NCBI RefSeq assembly: GCF_015223055.1
Contig: NZ_JADFBX010000015.1
Span: 62,001-126,000, forward strand
DNA: 64,000 nt
Direction: 5' to 3'
Origin: Pedobacter sp. MC2016-24
GTDB lineage: Bacteria > Bacteroidota > Bacteroidia > Sphingobacteriales > Sphingobacteriaceae
The stretch's first letter is position 1; every line of letters begins with the position of its first letter. The translations under genes were made by a program, and so were the position numbers. This document shows, one piece after another, positions 8,451 through 16,486 of this stretch. The notes beneath the pieces were generated by a model, which saw only the letters and a program-made list of their open reading frames with translations, had not been told where the DNA came from and did no database searches.

Positions 8451-9698
8451 TTAAAAAGCTTCCGTAAGTCCTAAAAAGAATCCTTTAGAACCATAATTGC
8501 CAAATGCGTAATCTAAACAGAGATTGGTCCGGGTTGCTTTATTGAACAGGACACGTAATCCGGCGCCACCCCCAGGCTGCCATTGCTGGAACAATTTGGT
8601 GCCAAGATCATCGTCTGTGGATTGTATGTTAAAGAAGCCAACACCACTAAGAAACTTGTTTCTGGTAATTGGGAATCGGTATTCCAGTTCTGAATAAAAA
8701 TACCTGGGACCTTTAAAATAAGTCACGGTATAGCCTCTTCCACTACGGTAATAGGTATCTCTCCCTGTTCCCGGTAATTCCAGGTAGGGCAAAGCACCGC
8801 CGATCAAATAAGAGCCCCAGTTCCAGAACGCAATGACATGCTCTGGATTGGATTCGGATAAGCTCCAGTACTTTCTAAAATCAGTAGTCACTTGTATTGC
8901 ACTTTTTGAGCTACCCATCCAGGTCTGATTGACACGAACTCCGGCATCCGCATAAATTCCTTTATAAGCGCGGTTCTGATTGTCCCGCGTAGTGTATTGG
9001 AGATTGACAAGTATACCGTTAGACTGGTAGTGATCGCGGTTAAAACCATATCTGTCACTGTAAATATTGTATGGTGTTAAATCAGTCGTGTTCAGGCGAT
9101 CCTCAATTTTTCTTCTGATCTCAAAAGATACCCCGGCGCCAACAAACAAATGCGGTTGAATTTGTTTATATATTTTCTCCCTGAAATTATAATACTCTGC
9201 ATGTAAGACATAGGGTTTCCGATCTGGATTTGACAAAATCAGATCTGCCTCACTTTGGTTTGCTGCCTGGCCAATGCCCAGCCCAAAATCAGGTAAAACG
9301 GTTTTGGCCGCCACAAGACTTCCTTGTAGGTTCCATTTATTACCAGGTGTATATACATTGTGGTTGATGTAGAAATAAATAATCCCCTTGGTCGTAATGG
9401 AGGCAGATGTAGCTGCGATAGACATCAACGTATTCGGCTCCTTGCCCAATACCTTTCCGGCTACAGCTTTTATGCCAATTTGTGCCCCGATGCTTGGGTT
9501 GTAGGCAAAATTGGGAATAATGGTTACGGCAGACTTTTTATCCAGACTTTTAGCCTTTGCACCTGGATGGAAAATGCTCGAAAAGAGGTCGCCAACATCA
9601 TATTGCACTTTGGTTGTATCAGCAGGTTTGGTTTGCCCGTAGCCACAGGCCATGCTTGCCAGAAATATAATGCCGCTAATCAGCATTTTTTTTGCCAT
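8451..9698 (-). CDS. BamA/TamA-family outer-membrane beta-barrel protein
   Basis: 415 residues from the ATG at 9698 (MAKKMLISGIIFLASMACGYGQ, a signal peptide). A frame upstream to a TTG at 9731 exists but lacks an ATG and puts charged residues before the signal. The C-terminal part has the alternating strands of a surface-antigen (Omp85-like) barrel, with FGNYGSKGFFLGLTEAF at the end, and GVGFFNIQSTDDD and GGGAGLRVLFNK nearby. No POTRA domains are apparent, so this looks like one of the short barrel-only Bacteroidota members, of unknown cargo. Confidence 0.8.
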   Translation of the reverse strand: MAKKMLISGIIFLASMACGYGQTKPADTTKVQYDVGDLFSSIFHPGAKAKSLDKKSAVTIIPNFAYNPSIGAQIGIKAVAGKVLGKEPNTLMSIAATSASITTKGIIYFYINHNVYTPGNKWNLQGSLVAAKTVLPDFGLGIGQAANQSEADLILSNPDRKPYVLHAEYYNFREKIYKQIQPHLFVGAGVSFEIRRKIEDRLNTTDLTPYNIYSDRYGFNRDHYQSNGILVNLQYTTRDNQNRAYKGIYADAGVRVNQTWMGSSKSAIQVTTDFRKYWSLSESNPEHVIAFWNWGSYLIGGALPYLELPGTGRDTYYRSGRGYTVTYFKGPRYFYSELEYRFPITRNKFLSGVGFFNIQSTDDDLGTKLFQQWQPGGGAGLRVLFNKATRTNLCLDYAFGNYGSKGFFLGLTEAF

Positions 9699-9750
9699 TT
9701 GTTTTTTGAACGCTATGTTGTTAAATTTCAATACGCTGTCTCTTTAATTT

Positions 9751-9778
9751 CAAATATAACGACAAATATCCACATCAA
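9751..9778 (-). promoter_or_regulatory. Promoter of the outer-membrane barrel gene
   Basis: On the - strand TTG (9778-9776), a 17-bp spacer and TATATTTG (9758-9751). Transcription would start near 9745, about 45 bases before the ATG at 9698. Confidence 0.65.
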
Positions 9779-9844
9779 TTATAAATTCACTTCCTGTATC
9801 TCAATAATATACAAATTCTTATATTAGCTTATATATATTTCTAT

Positions 9845-10204
9845 ATGGCACTTCAACAGGTTATTCCACAAGTATTTTATGATGACATCCAGATCGGACT
9901 TCAGTTTTTTGTAGAAGGATTGGGTTTTAAGCTCGTCTATAACGACGATACATTATACATTGTTAAGCGCGATGAGATCAGCCTGATCTTGTTCATTGAT
10001 CCTGAATCTGCAAAAGGCGATCGTCCGCAAATCCGCATACAGACCGATGATATCGAAGCAATTTACAACGAAATTAAAGCAAGAAGTCCGAAAATACTCC
10101 ATCCCAATTTGAGCTATATTAAGAACCAGCCCTGGGGATTACGTGAATTTGCAGCCCTCGATCCAACAACAGTTTGCATCGTGTTTCAACAAGCTTTACC
10201 TTAA
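9845..10204 (+). CDS. VOC-superfamily (glyoxalase/bleomycin-resistance-like) protein
   Basis: 119 residues, one vicinal-oxygen-chelate module. The start ALQQVIPQVFYDDIQIGLQF followed by VEGLGFKLVY is the first beta-alpha-beta-beta-beta unit; the second includes IQTDDIEAIYNEIKA and PWGLREFAALDPTTVCIVF. The residues that would bind a metal in glyoxalase I are not clearly conserved, so it may be a binding protein or an enzyme of unknown substrate. Alone on its strand; its stop is about 125 bp before the carotenoid operon. Confidence 0.8.
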   Translation: MALQQVIPQVFYDDIQIGLQFFVEGLGFKLVYNDDTLYIVKRDEISLILFIDPESAKGDRPQIRIQTDDIEAIYNEIKARSPKILHPNLSYIKNQPWGLREFAALDPTTVCIVFQQALP

Positions 10205-10273
10205 TCTGAATAGGGGTATGTCGTAAATATTGGCAAACTGACTTGGCCATCGACTGCGTCAATAATTTGGAAA

Positions 10274-10308
10274 GATTAAACAATGTAGATTAAATACTGT
10301 TATATTTG
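10274..10308 (+). promoter_or_regulatory. Promoter/operator region of the carotenoid operon
   Basis: TATATTTG at 10301-10308 is an exact -7 element, 22 bp before the ATG at 10331. No good -33 TTG is present. A direct repeat GATTAAA occurs at 10274-10280 and 10288-10294 (14 bp apart), where the -33 region should be; a candidate binding site for the MerR-type regulator encoded just downstream. Confidence 0.45.
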
Positions 10309-10330
10309 TCTAGATATTTTATTGTTAAAT

Positions 10331-11239
10331 ATGGACAAAACTAAGTACTCAATTTCAGATCTGGAACAATTGTCTGGAATTCATGTAGATACCATCAGGA
10401 TTTGGGAAAGAAGGTATAAGGCGCTTGATCCCATGCGTACTGAGGGAAATACCAGGTTTTATCACGATGGACATCTTCGCCGATTACTCAATATTGTTGG
10501 CTTAAACCAGTCCGGCATGAAGATTTCTCAGGTTTGTTCACTTTCCGATCAGGAAATAGATCAGTTGTTGAAAAAGGAAATGGACTACACCATCTCCCTG
10601 AATCCTCAGTTTGAATATTATATTTCACAGTTACTTAAGTTTGGTCTGGCTTATAACGGACTACAATTTGATCAGTTGATTTCCAGATGTATTGCCGAAC
10701 TGGGCATGATCCTGACTTACAAGGATATCATTTATCCTTTGATGGTCAGGTTAGGGCTCATGTGGCGCAGGGATCACATTTGTCCTGCCCAGGAGCATTT
10801 TTTATCAAATCTTATCCGGCAAAAAATATTTGTTGCAATTAACGAGGTTAAAGTCAATTTGCAGTCAACAACCTCCTGGTTGCTTTTTTTACCGGAAGAT
10901 GAAGACCATGACATCGGGTTGTTATTTGCCCATTACATTTTAAAACTTGCTGGTCAACAGGTCATTTTTCTTGGGGGAAGGGTACCACAGGAATCGGTAA
11001 TTGACGCCATGTCTCACAACGAATCTGCACACCTGCTGCTGTTTATGGTCAGGGCCAGGCCGCTTCCGGATGCCAATCTTTATTTGAATAAACTGAGTGC
11101 CAACTTTCCAAATTCAAAAATTCATCTTGCAGGCAATTCGAAACTAATCGGACAGCTGGATCTTGCTGAAAATATCAATTGGTTTCAGTCCATACATGAT
11201 TTCGAACGTACCATAAAAAACCTAGCACATGTCAACTGA
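10331..11239 (+). CDS. CarH-like MerR-family regulator with B12-binding (photoreceptor-type) domain
   Basis: 302 residues from the ATG at 10331. Residues 1-75 are a MerR winged helix (YSISDLEQLSGIHVDTIRIW, then ERRY). Residues about 90-170 form the helical B12-cap domain, with the CarH signature W-x9-EH: Trp145, Glu155, His156. The cobalamin-binding domain follows with EDHDIG, where His193 aligns with the lower-axial cobalt ligand. Known family role: adenosylcobalamin-loaded tetramer represses carotenoid genes in the dark and falls apart in light. Here the residue after the Trp is Arg, not the His (His132 of Thermus CarH) that ligates cobalt after photolysis. The stop overlaps the phytoene desaturase gene by 11 bp, so it is autoregulated within the operon. 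Confidence 0.9.
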   Translation: MDKTKYSISDLEQLSGIHVDTIRIWERRYKALDPMRTEGNTRFYHDGHLRRLLNIVGLNQSGMKISQVCSLSDQEIDQLLKKEMDYTISLNPQFEYYISQLLKFGLAYNGLQFDQLISRCIAELGMILTYKDIIYPLMVRLGLMWRRDHICPAQEHFLSNLIRQKIFVAINEVKVNLQSTTSWLLFLPEDEDHDIGLLFAHYILKLAGQQVIFLGGRVPQESVIDAMSHNESAHLLLFMVRARPLPDANLYLNKLSANFPNSKIHLAGNSKLIGQLDLAENINWFQSIHDFERTIKNLAHVN

Positions 11240-12734
11240 GCCGAAGCCTGAAAAATACAACGTTGCTGTTATTGGGGCCGGCTTTGCCGGGATCAGTTCT
11301 GCTGCTTATCTCGCTAAAGATGGCTTTGAGGTTGATGTTTATGAAAAGAACGCCGAAGTCGGGGGAAGGGCAAGACAACTATTTACGGACAATGGCTACG
11401 TGTTTGACATGGGGCCAAGTTGGTACTGGATGCCTGATGTATTTGAACAGTTCTTCAATGATTTTGGTTACAAAGCAGCTGATTTTTACGAACTGGAGCT
11501 GTTGGACCCAGGATTTACGTTGGTTTTTGGGCAACACGATGTATTGGATATACCTGCTGATTTTCAGGAGTTGTGTGATTTATTTGAAACGATTGAACCT
11601 GGCAGCTCAATAAAACTGAAGGAGTTTTTAGCAGAGGCAGAATATAAATATCGCATTGGTGTTGGAAAACTTGTTTACAAGCCAGGGCTTTCCATCCTTG
11701 AATTTTTAGATTTGGACCTGATCAGTGGATTATTTAAGCTGCAGGTATTTACCGATTTCAGCACCCACGTCAAGAAATTTTTTAAAGATCCCAGACTGAT
11801 TGCTTTGATGGAATTTCCGGTGTTATTTTTAGGCGCAATGCCTGAAGACACTCCTGCATTGTATAGTTTGATGAATTATGCGGGCTTAAAATTAGGTACC
11901 TGGTATCCAAAAGGTGGTTTCGGTCAGGTTATTCAGGGCATGAAAACTGTAGCGGAAAAACAAGGGGTAAAATTTCACCTCAATACCGCTGTGGATGGTT
12001 TGGCTGTCGAGGCCAGGAAAATTAATCAGGTCAGTTGTGCTGCGGGTACCAAAAGTTATGATGGTGTAATTGCGGCAGCAGATTATCAGCACGTTGAAGC
12101 GAAACTGCTCGATAAAAGCTACAGGAATTATACGGATAAATATTGGAATAGCAGGGTTTTAGCCCCATCGTGCCTGATCTTTTATATTGGGCTAAATACA
12201 GAAATCGGTCGCCTTAAACACCATACTTTGTTTTTTGACCAAGACCTGAAACAACATGCGCGGGAGATTTACAAAAATCCACAATGGCCATCAAAGCCGC
12301 TTTTTTATGTCTGCTGCCCTTCAAAAACCGACAATTCCGTTGCTCCTGAGGGACATGAAAATTTATTTGTCCTGATGCCGCTTGCCACAGGCATTGAAGA
12401 CAATGAAGTGTTACGCGAGCAGTATTTTCAACTCATTATGGAAAGGCTGGAACATTATACGGGAACAGCAGTCCGTAACCACATAGATTATAAAAAAAGT
12501 TATTGTATTGCAGATTTTACTGCAGATTACAATGCCTATAAAGGGAATGCTTACGGACTGGCGAATACGCTGATGCAAACTGCCAACTTAAAGCCTGCTC
12601 TAAAAAATAAAAAAATTAAAAACCTTTTTTACGCAGGACAACTTACCGTCCCTGGTCCTGGTGTTCCTCCATCTATAATTTCAGGAAACGTAGCCGCTAA
12701 ACAGCTTATTAAATACTTTAAGGAGAGCCTATGA
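11229..12734 (+). CDS. crtI: Phytoene desaturase (CrtI type)
   Basis: 501 residues, the usual CrtI length. The N-terminal FAD-binding Rossmann motif is VAVIGAGFAGISSAAYLA followed by the acidic VYEKN and GGRAR; the C-terminal signature includes NLFYAGQLTVPGPGVPPSIISG. It inserts double bonds into colourless phytoene to make lycopene (four steps) at the membrane surface. It overlaps the upstream regulator gene by 11 bp and the phytoene synthase gene by 4 bp. The next gene supplies its substrate. Confidence 0.95.
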   Translation: MSTEPKPEKYNVAVIGAGFAGISSAAYLAKDGFEVDVYEKNAEVGGRARQLFTDNGYVFDMGPSWYWMPDVFEQFFNDFGYKAADFYELELLDPGFTLVFGQHDVLDIPADFQELCDLFETIEPGSSIKLKEFLAEAEYKYRIGVGKLVYKPGLSILEFLDLDLISGLFKLQVFTDFSTHVKKFFKDPRLIALMEFPVLFLGAMPEDTPALYSLMNYAGLKLGTWYPKGGFGQVIQGMKTVAEKQGVKFHLNTAVDGLAVEARKINQVSCAAGTKSYDGVIAAADYQHVEAKLLDKSYRNYTDKYWNSRVLAPSCLIFYIGLNTEIGRLKHHTLFFDQDLKQHAREIYKNPQWPSKPLFYVCCPSKTDNSVAPEGHENLFVLMPLATGIEDNEVLREQYFQLIMERLEHYTGTAVRNHIDYKKSYCIADFTADYNAYKGNAYGLANTLMQTANLKPALKNKKIKNLFYAGQLTVPGPGVPPSIISGNVAAKQLIKYFKESL

Positions 12735-13567
12735 AAGATACATTCGACAAGTTATCCGCTGAATGCAGCAAAATGACGACCAGACGCTACAGTACGAGCT
12801 TTTCTCTGGGAATTTATTTTTTAGATAAAAAGCTTCGGCAGCCCATTTATGCAATTTATGGTTTCGTCAGACTTGCCGATGAGATTGTGGATAGTTTCCA
12901 CGACTATGACAAAGTTTTTTTATTGTCTAAATTTAGACACGACTGTTTTGAGGCGATTGAACATGGAATCAGCCTCAATCCTGTATTGAATTCTTTTCAG
13001 CAGGTCGTAAATGAATTTAAAATAGAAATGGAGCTGATTGAGTTGTTTTTGAAAAGCATGGAGATGGATTTGTGCGAACATCAGTATACCCCGGAAAAAT
13101 ATGATCAATATATACTGGGTTCTGCCCAGGTGGTTGGCTTGATGTGTCTTCAGGTTTTTACCGGGGGTGATAAAGCTCAATATGAACATTTGAAAGATTC
13201 AGCTATGAAACTGGGATCCGCATTTCAAAAAGTCAACTTTCTGAGAGATGTGAATGCCGACTACCTGGAATTGAGCCGTACTTATTTTCCAAATGTCAAT
13301 CTTTCTGTTTTTTCCAATGATGAAAAAAGGATGATAGAAGCAGATATAGAGTCGGAATTTAAAGCAGCATTGGTTGGCATTAAACAATTACCCGCTTCTT
13401 CAAGAAATGGCGTACATCTTGCGTATATTTACTATAAGGAGTTATTTAACAAAATTAGAAATGTCTCTGCAGATCAGGTGATGTCCAGACGTGTAAGAAT
13501 CTCTAATGTTCATAAATTTGGATTGATGTTCGATTCCATTATTCGCTTTAAATTAAATGTCATATGA
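12731..13567 (+). CDS. crtB: Phytoene/squalene synthase family (phytoene synthase, CrtB)
   Basis: 278 residues, all-alpha isoprenoid synthase fold. Two Asp-rich Mg2+/diphosphate motifs are visible: LADEIVDSFHD (about residue 43-53) and FLRDVNADYLELSRTYFP (about 169-186). It condenses two geranylgeranyl diphosphates to phytoene. The position between the desaturase and the rest of the carotenoid genes favours phytoene over squalene synthase. ATGA overlaps on both sides. No GGPP synthase (crtE) lies in the window, so its substrate must come from a gene elsewhere. Confidence 0.93.
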   Translation: MKDTFDKLSAECSKMTTRRYSTSFSLGIYFLDKKLRQPIYAIYGFVRLADEIVDSFHDYDKVFLLSKFRHDCFEAIEHGISLNPVLNSFQQVVNEFKIEMELIELFLKSMEMDLCEHQYTPEKYDQYILGSAQVVGLMCLQVFTGGDKAQYEHLKDSAMKLGSAFQKVNFLRDVNADYLELSRTYFPNVNLSVFSNDEKRMIEADIESEFKAALVGIKQLPASSRNGVHLAYIYYKELFNKIRNVSADQVMSRRVRISNVHKFGLMFDSIIRFKLNVI

Positions 13568-14073
13568 AGATTTGGGTATTATTTATCTTATCCGCTTTTT
13601 TAGGATCTGGAAGAAATGAAAAGTCAGATCTTAAACGAATCAGAGATTTGTATGCGCAATCCGCAACACTTAAAACCGCAGCAGACAAACTTTTAAAAAC
13701 ACTTTCAGAAGTAGATGAGTCTTCCGTAGCGGTCTTGATTGGCTACAAAGGTGCAGCAGAAATGATGCAGGCTAAGTATGGTATAAATCCTATAAATAAA
13801 TTCAAGAGATTTAAAAAAGGGCGATCATGGATAGAAAAAGCTGTAGCAAAGGATCCTGGGGATTTGGAAGTGAGGTATTTACGTTTTACCATTCAGACTA
13901 ATCTTCCTTCTTTTCTTTTCTATGATGAGCACATTAAACAGGATAAAACATTCCTGATTGAGAACCTGGTAGCCGTAAAGGACAAAGAATTGAAAGAGAA
14001 CATTATAAACTATTTATCCACTACAAAATATTGTTCTGAGCAGGAACGGAAGGGATTATTTTATGACAGATGA
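13564..14073 (+). CDS. Uncharacterised exported protein in the carotenoid operon
   Basis: 169 residues. Hydrophobic N-terminus MKIWVLFILSAFLGSG looks like a signal peptide. The rest is helical and charged, with KFKRFKKGRSWIEKAVAKDP and LRFTIQTNLPSFLFY; the middle resembles a TPR-like helical pair, but no family is certain. It is tied to the operon by a 4-bp overlap with the phytoene synthase gene and an 11-bp overlap with the IPP isomerase gene, so co-expression with carotenoid synthesis is nearly certain while the role (for example in pigment placement) is unknown. Confidence 0.75.
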   Translation: MKIWVLFILSAFLGSGRNEKSDLKRIRDLYAQSATLKTAADKLLKTLSEVDESSVAVLIGYKGAAEMMQAKYGINPINKFKRFKKGRSWIEKAVAKDPGDLEVRYLRFTIQTNLPSFLFYDEHIKQDKTFLIENLVAVKDKELKENIINYLSTTKYCSEQERKGLFYDR

Positions 14074-14593
14074 GGTTATACTTGTAAATTATGAAGATGA
14101 GGTTTTAGGTACCATGCCTAAATTGCAGGCACACCTGGAAGGTAAAATGCACCGTGCATTTTCTGTTTTTATTTTCAATTCTTCCGGCCAGCTTTTGTTG
14201 CAACAGCGTGCTTTTGACAAATACCATTCCGCAGGGAAATGGACCAATACCTGTTGCAGCCATCCCAGGCCTGGGGAGGAGACCGAGGCGGCGGCAGTAA
14301 GGAGATTGTTAGAAGAAATGGGTATGTACTGCGAAATCGAGCATAAATTTAGCTTCAGGTATGATGCAGAAGTTGGAAATGGCTTGATTGAGAATGAATA
14401 TGACCATGTGTATTTTGGCATCAGTAATCGGGAACCTCAACCCAATGCTGACGAAGTACATGCTTTCAAATATGTGACCATGCCTGCCTTGCAGGAAGAC
14501 CTGCGCGAAAACCCTGAGCATTACACCGAGTGGCTTAAGGTTTGCTTTTATCGCGTCCTATTTTATCACCAAAGAATGTTTGACAATGAGTAA
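14063..14593 (+). CDS. idi: Isopentenyl-diphosphate delta-isomerase, type I
   Basis: 176 residues, Nudix-fold type I enzyme. It interconverts IPP and DMAPP, supplying the allylic starter for carotenoids. Active-site Cys lies in NTCCSHPRPGEE (about residue 70), the Nudix-like helix in AAVRRLLEEMG, and the catalytic Glu region in ENEYDHVYFG (NEYDHV is family-typical). Length matches other Idi-1 proteins (about 180). It overlaps its neighbours by 11 bp upstream and 8 bp downstream, so it belongs to the carotenoid operon. Confidence 0.95.
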   Translation: MTDEVILVNYEDEVLGTMPKLQAHLEGKMHRAFSVFIFNSSGQLLLQQRAFDKYHSAGKWTNTCCSHPRPGEETEAAAVRRLLEEMGMYCEIEHKFSFRYDAEVGNGLIENEYDHVYFGISNREPQPNADEVHAFKYVTMPALQEDLRENPEHYTEWLKVCFYRVLFYHQRMFDNE

Positions 14594-15059
14594 CTGGATT
14601 GTGAATTTATTGATTGTGCTGGCTACTTTTATTTTAATGGAAGGGGTAGCCTGGTTTACCCATAAGTATGTGATGCATGGATTGCTTTGGGTACTGCATA
14701 AAGACCATCATCACAAAGACCACGATGGTTTTTTAGAACGAAATGACTTTTTCTTTCTCATTTTTGCCCTTCCGGCAATCGCCTGTATCGCCATTGGTAC
14801 CTGGTATGGTTACCATATCCCATTTTGGATTGGTGTTGGTGTAACACTTTATGGTTTTGCCTACTTTTTTGTTCATGATATTTTTATTCACCAGCGCTTT
14901 AAATTAATGAGAAATGCCGATCATTGGTATTTTAAAGCCATACGCAGAGCGCACAAAATGCATCACAAACATACCGGTAAGGAAGATGGAGAATGTTTTG
15001 GAATGTTATGGGTTCCGCTTAAATATTTCTTCAGTAAACATAAAAACACAGTGACATGA
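14586..15059 (+). CDS. crtZ: Beta-carotene hydroxylase (CrtZ type, fatty-acid-hydroxylase superfamily)
   Basis: 157 residues from the ATG at 14586, which overlaps the upstream stop as ATGAGTAA; the earlier TTG at 14580 is less likely. Membrane di-iron hydroxylase with four His boxes: HKYVMH, HKDHHH, HDIFIHQR and HKMHHKH. It hydroxylates the beta-ionone rings of beta-carotene to give zeaxanthin. Four hydrophobic segments. Its stop overlaps the lycopene cyclase start by 4 bp. Confidence 0.93.
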   Translation: MSNWIVNLLIVLATFILMEGVAWFTHKYVMHGLLWVLHKDHHHKDHDGFLERNDFFFLIFALPAIACIAIGTWYGYHIPFWIGVGVTLYGFAYFFVHDIFIHQRFKLMRNADHWYFKAIRRAHKMHHKHTGKEDGECFGMLWVPLKYFFSKHKNTVT

Positions 15060-15745
15060 GTTTTACTTACCTGCTGATCGACTTCTTTACGATTATTGTA
15101 CCCTTTATCTATTCTTTTCATCCCAAACTGCAATTTTACAAAACCTGGAGGGCATTTTTTCCTGCAGTGCTCATTACCGGATTGATTTTTATTCTCTGGG
15201 ATGTTTATTTTACCGGTCTTGGCGTATGGGGCTTTAATCCCAGGTATTTAGTTGGTATAATGGTCGGGAATATGCCACTAGAGGAGATCTTGTTCTTTTT
15301 GTGCATTCCATATGCTTGTGTATTTACTTTTCATTGCCTGGACTTGTGGATCAAAAATGGCATTTCAAAAACTGTTGAAGGGCTGCTAACTCCTGCATTC
15401 ATTGTGATCTTCATGGTAATAGCTGTAACCTATCATGATAAGATTTATCCAATGGTTACTTTTGCGGGACTTTCTTTACTGTTAATACTGGCAAAATATG
15501 TCTTAAAAATCAGTTGGCTTGCCAAGTTCTATGTCATTTATTCGATTCTTTTGATTCCTTTCTTGATTGTAAATGGAATGCTAACCGGCACAGGTCTGGA
15601 AGAACCGGTTGTTTGGTATAATGCGCAAAAAATCATTGGCTTCAGAATTTTAACCATACCAATAGAAGATACTTTTTATGGAATGGGACTTATTTTATCA
15701 AATCTGATGATTTATAAATACCTGAAAAAGCGTAGTCACCATTAG
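15056..15745 (+). CDS. Lycopene beta-cyclase, fused CrtYcd type
   Basis: 229 residues with seven membrane helices, made of two homologous lycopene-cyclase domains, as in the fused CrtYcd proteins of Bacteroidota. The conserved PLEEILFF (about residue 76-83) and the second-domain equivalent PIEDTFYGMGLIL (about 201-213) hold the acidic residues typical of this cyclase type. It converts lycopene to beta-carotene in the inner membrane. It is the last gene of the operon, so the predicted end product is zeaxanthin, made by the order desaturase, cyclase, hydroxylase. Confidence 0.92.
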   Translation: MSFTYLLIDFFTIIVPFIYSFHPKLQFYKTWRAFFPAVLITGLIFILWDVYFTGLGVWGFNPRYLVGIMVGNMPLEEILFFLCIPYACVFTFHCLDLWIKNGISKTVEGLLTPAFIVIFMVIAVTYHDKIYPMVTFAGLSLLLILAKYVLKISWLAKFYVIYSILLIPFLIVNGMLTGTGLEEPVVWYNAQKIIGFRILTIPIEDTFYGMGLILSNLMIYKYLKKRSHH

Positions 15746-15826
15746 GGTTTTAGGAATTCCTGCTGCTTTTGTGTTTGAAGGCTGATTTGTTTTTTTATTA
15801 CTAACATCACCTTAACACGGCTCATT

Positions 15827-15834
15827 TACATTTG
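15827..15834 (+). promoter_or_regulatory. Promoter -7 element TACATTTG of the sigma-factor gene
   Basis: Exact TAnnTTTG match 43 bp before the ATG at 15878; no good -33 TTG. Could be read by the housekeeping sigma, which would make the ECF gene constitutive until released from its FecR partner. Confidence 0.5.
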
Positions 15835-15877
15835 CTTTCATATAGCAGTTACCAGGTAGCCTAATCCCTATAGCACC

Positions 15878-16429
15878 ATGATCGATCTCAAGAATTTTGA
15901 ATTTATATATATACACCATTGGGAAAAATTATATGCCTTTTGCTTCCGTATGACACGGGACGAGTATATCGCCCAAAATATTGTTCAGGATATCTTTACC
16001 GATCTTTGGGAACGCAGAAAAGAAGTCAACATTTTGTCTATACAAAATTACCTGTTTCGTGCGGCAAGGAACCAGGTTTTAAAAGAGTACCGTAAAAAGA
16101 AATTTGATACCACAGCGATAGATGAGAAACTGGAAGATTACCTGATCGATAACATTTCTTCGATTGACTCTGAATTGATGGATCGTTTGTATGCACTGCT
16201 CGAAAATCTACCCGTAAAACGAAAAGAGATCCTGATCATGAATAAAATTCAGGAGATAGGAATAGACGACATTGCAACCGAGCTTAACATATCCAGGCAA
16301 ACAGTCAAAAATCAACTTTCCTCTGCTTTAAAGCAACTCAGGTTTGATGCAGGTGAAAGCTCCGGACTCATTATACCTTTTGGCATTTATCTATTATTAC
16401 ACCTTAACAATACTTTAACAATATCGTAA
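15878..16429 (+). CDS. ECF RNA polymerase sigma factor (Bacteroidota FecI-like)
   Basis: 183 residues with a region 2 (FEFIYIHHWEKLYAFCFRMT, and AQNIVQDIFTDLWERR) and a region 4 helix-turn-helix (IDDIATELNISRQTVKNQL). This is the size and order of sigma-70 ECF factors. It is followed by a FecR-like anti-sigma gene and a SusC with STN domain, so it fits cell-surface signalling: substrate binding outside signals through SusC and FecR to free the sigma, which then transcribes the uptake genes. Confidence 0.92.
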   Translation: MIDLKNFEFIYIHHWEKLYAFCFRMTRDEYIAQNIVQDIFTDLWERRKEVNILSIQNYLFRAARNQVLKEYRKKKFDTTAIDEKLEDYLIDNISSIDSELMDRLYALLENLPVKRKEILIMNKIQEIGIDDIATELNISRQTVKNQLSSALKQLRFDAGESSGLIIPFGIYLLLHLNNTLTIS

Positions 16430-16462
16430 TCATTTGCGATAGTACTTTTTTGCCTCCGTCGG

Positions 16463-16484
16463 TACTTATAGCTGAATATAAGTA
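16463..16484 (+). repeat. Perfect inverted repeat directly before fecR-like start codon
   Basis: TACTTATA (16463-16470), six bases, TATAAGTA (16477-16484), with the ATG at 16487. It may be an operator or a small hairpin affecting fecR translation. AT-rich, so chance remains possible. Confidence 0.4.
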
Positions 16485-16486
16485 TT

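Noticed and set aside
9360..9827. Open frame of 155 codons on + strand
   Set aside because: Antisense to the outer-membrane barrel gene, which has clear signal peptide, strand pattern and promoter; composition is that of a shadow frame.
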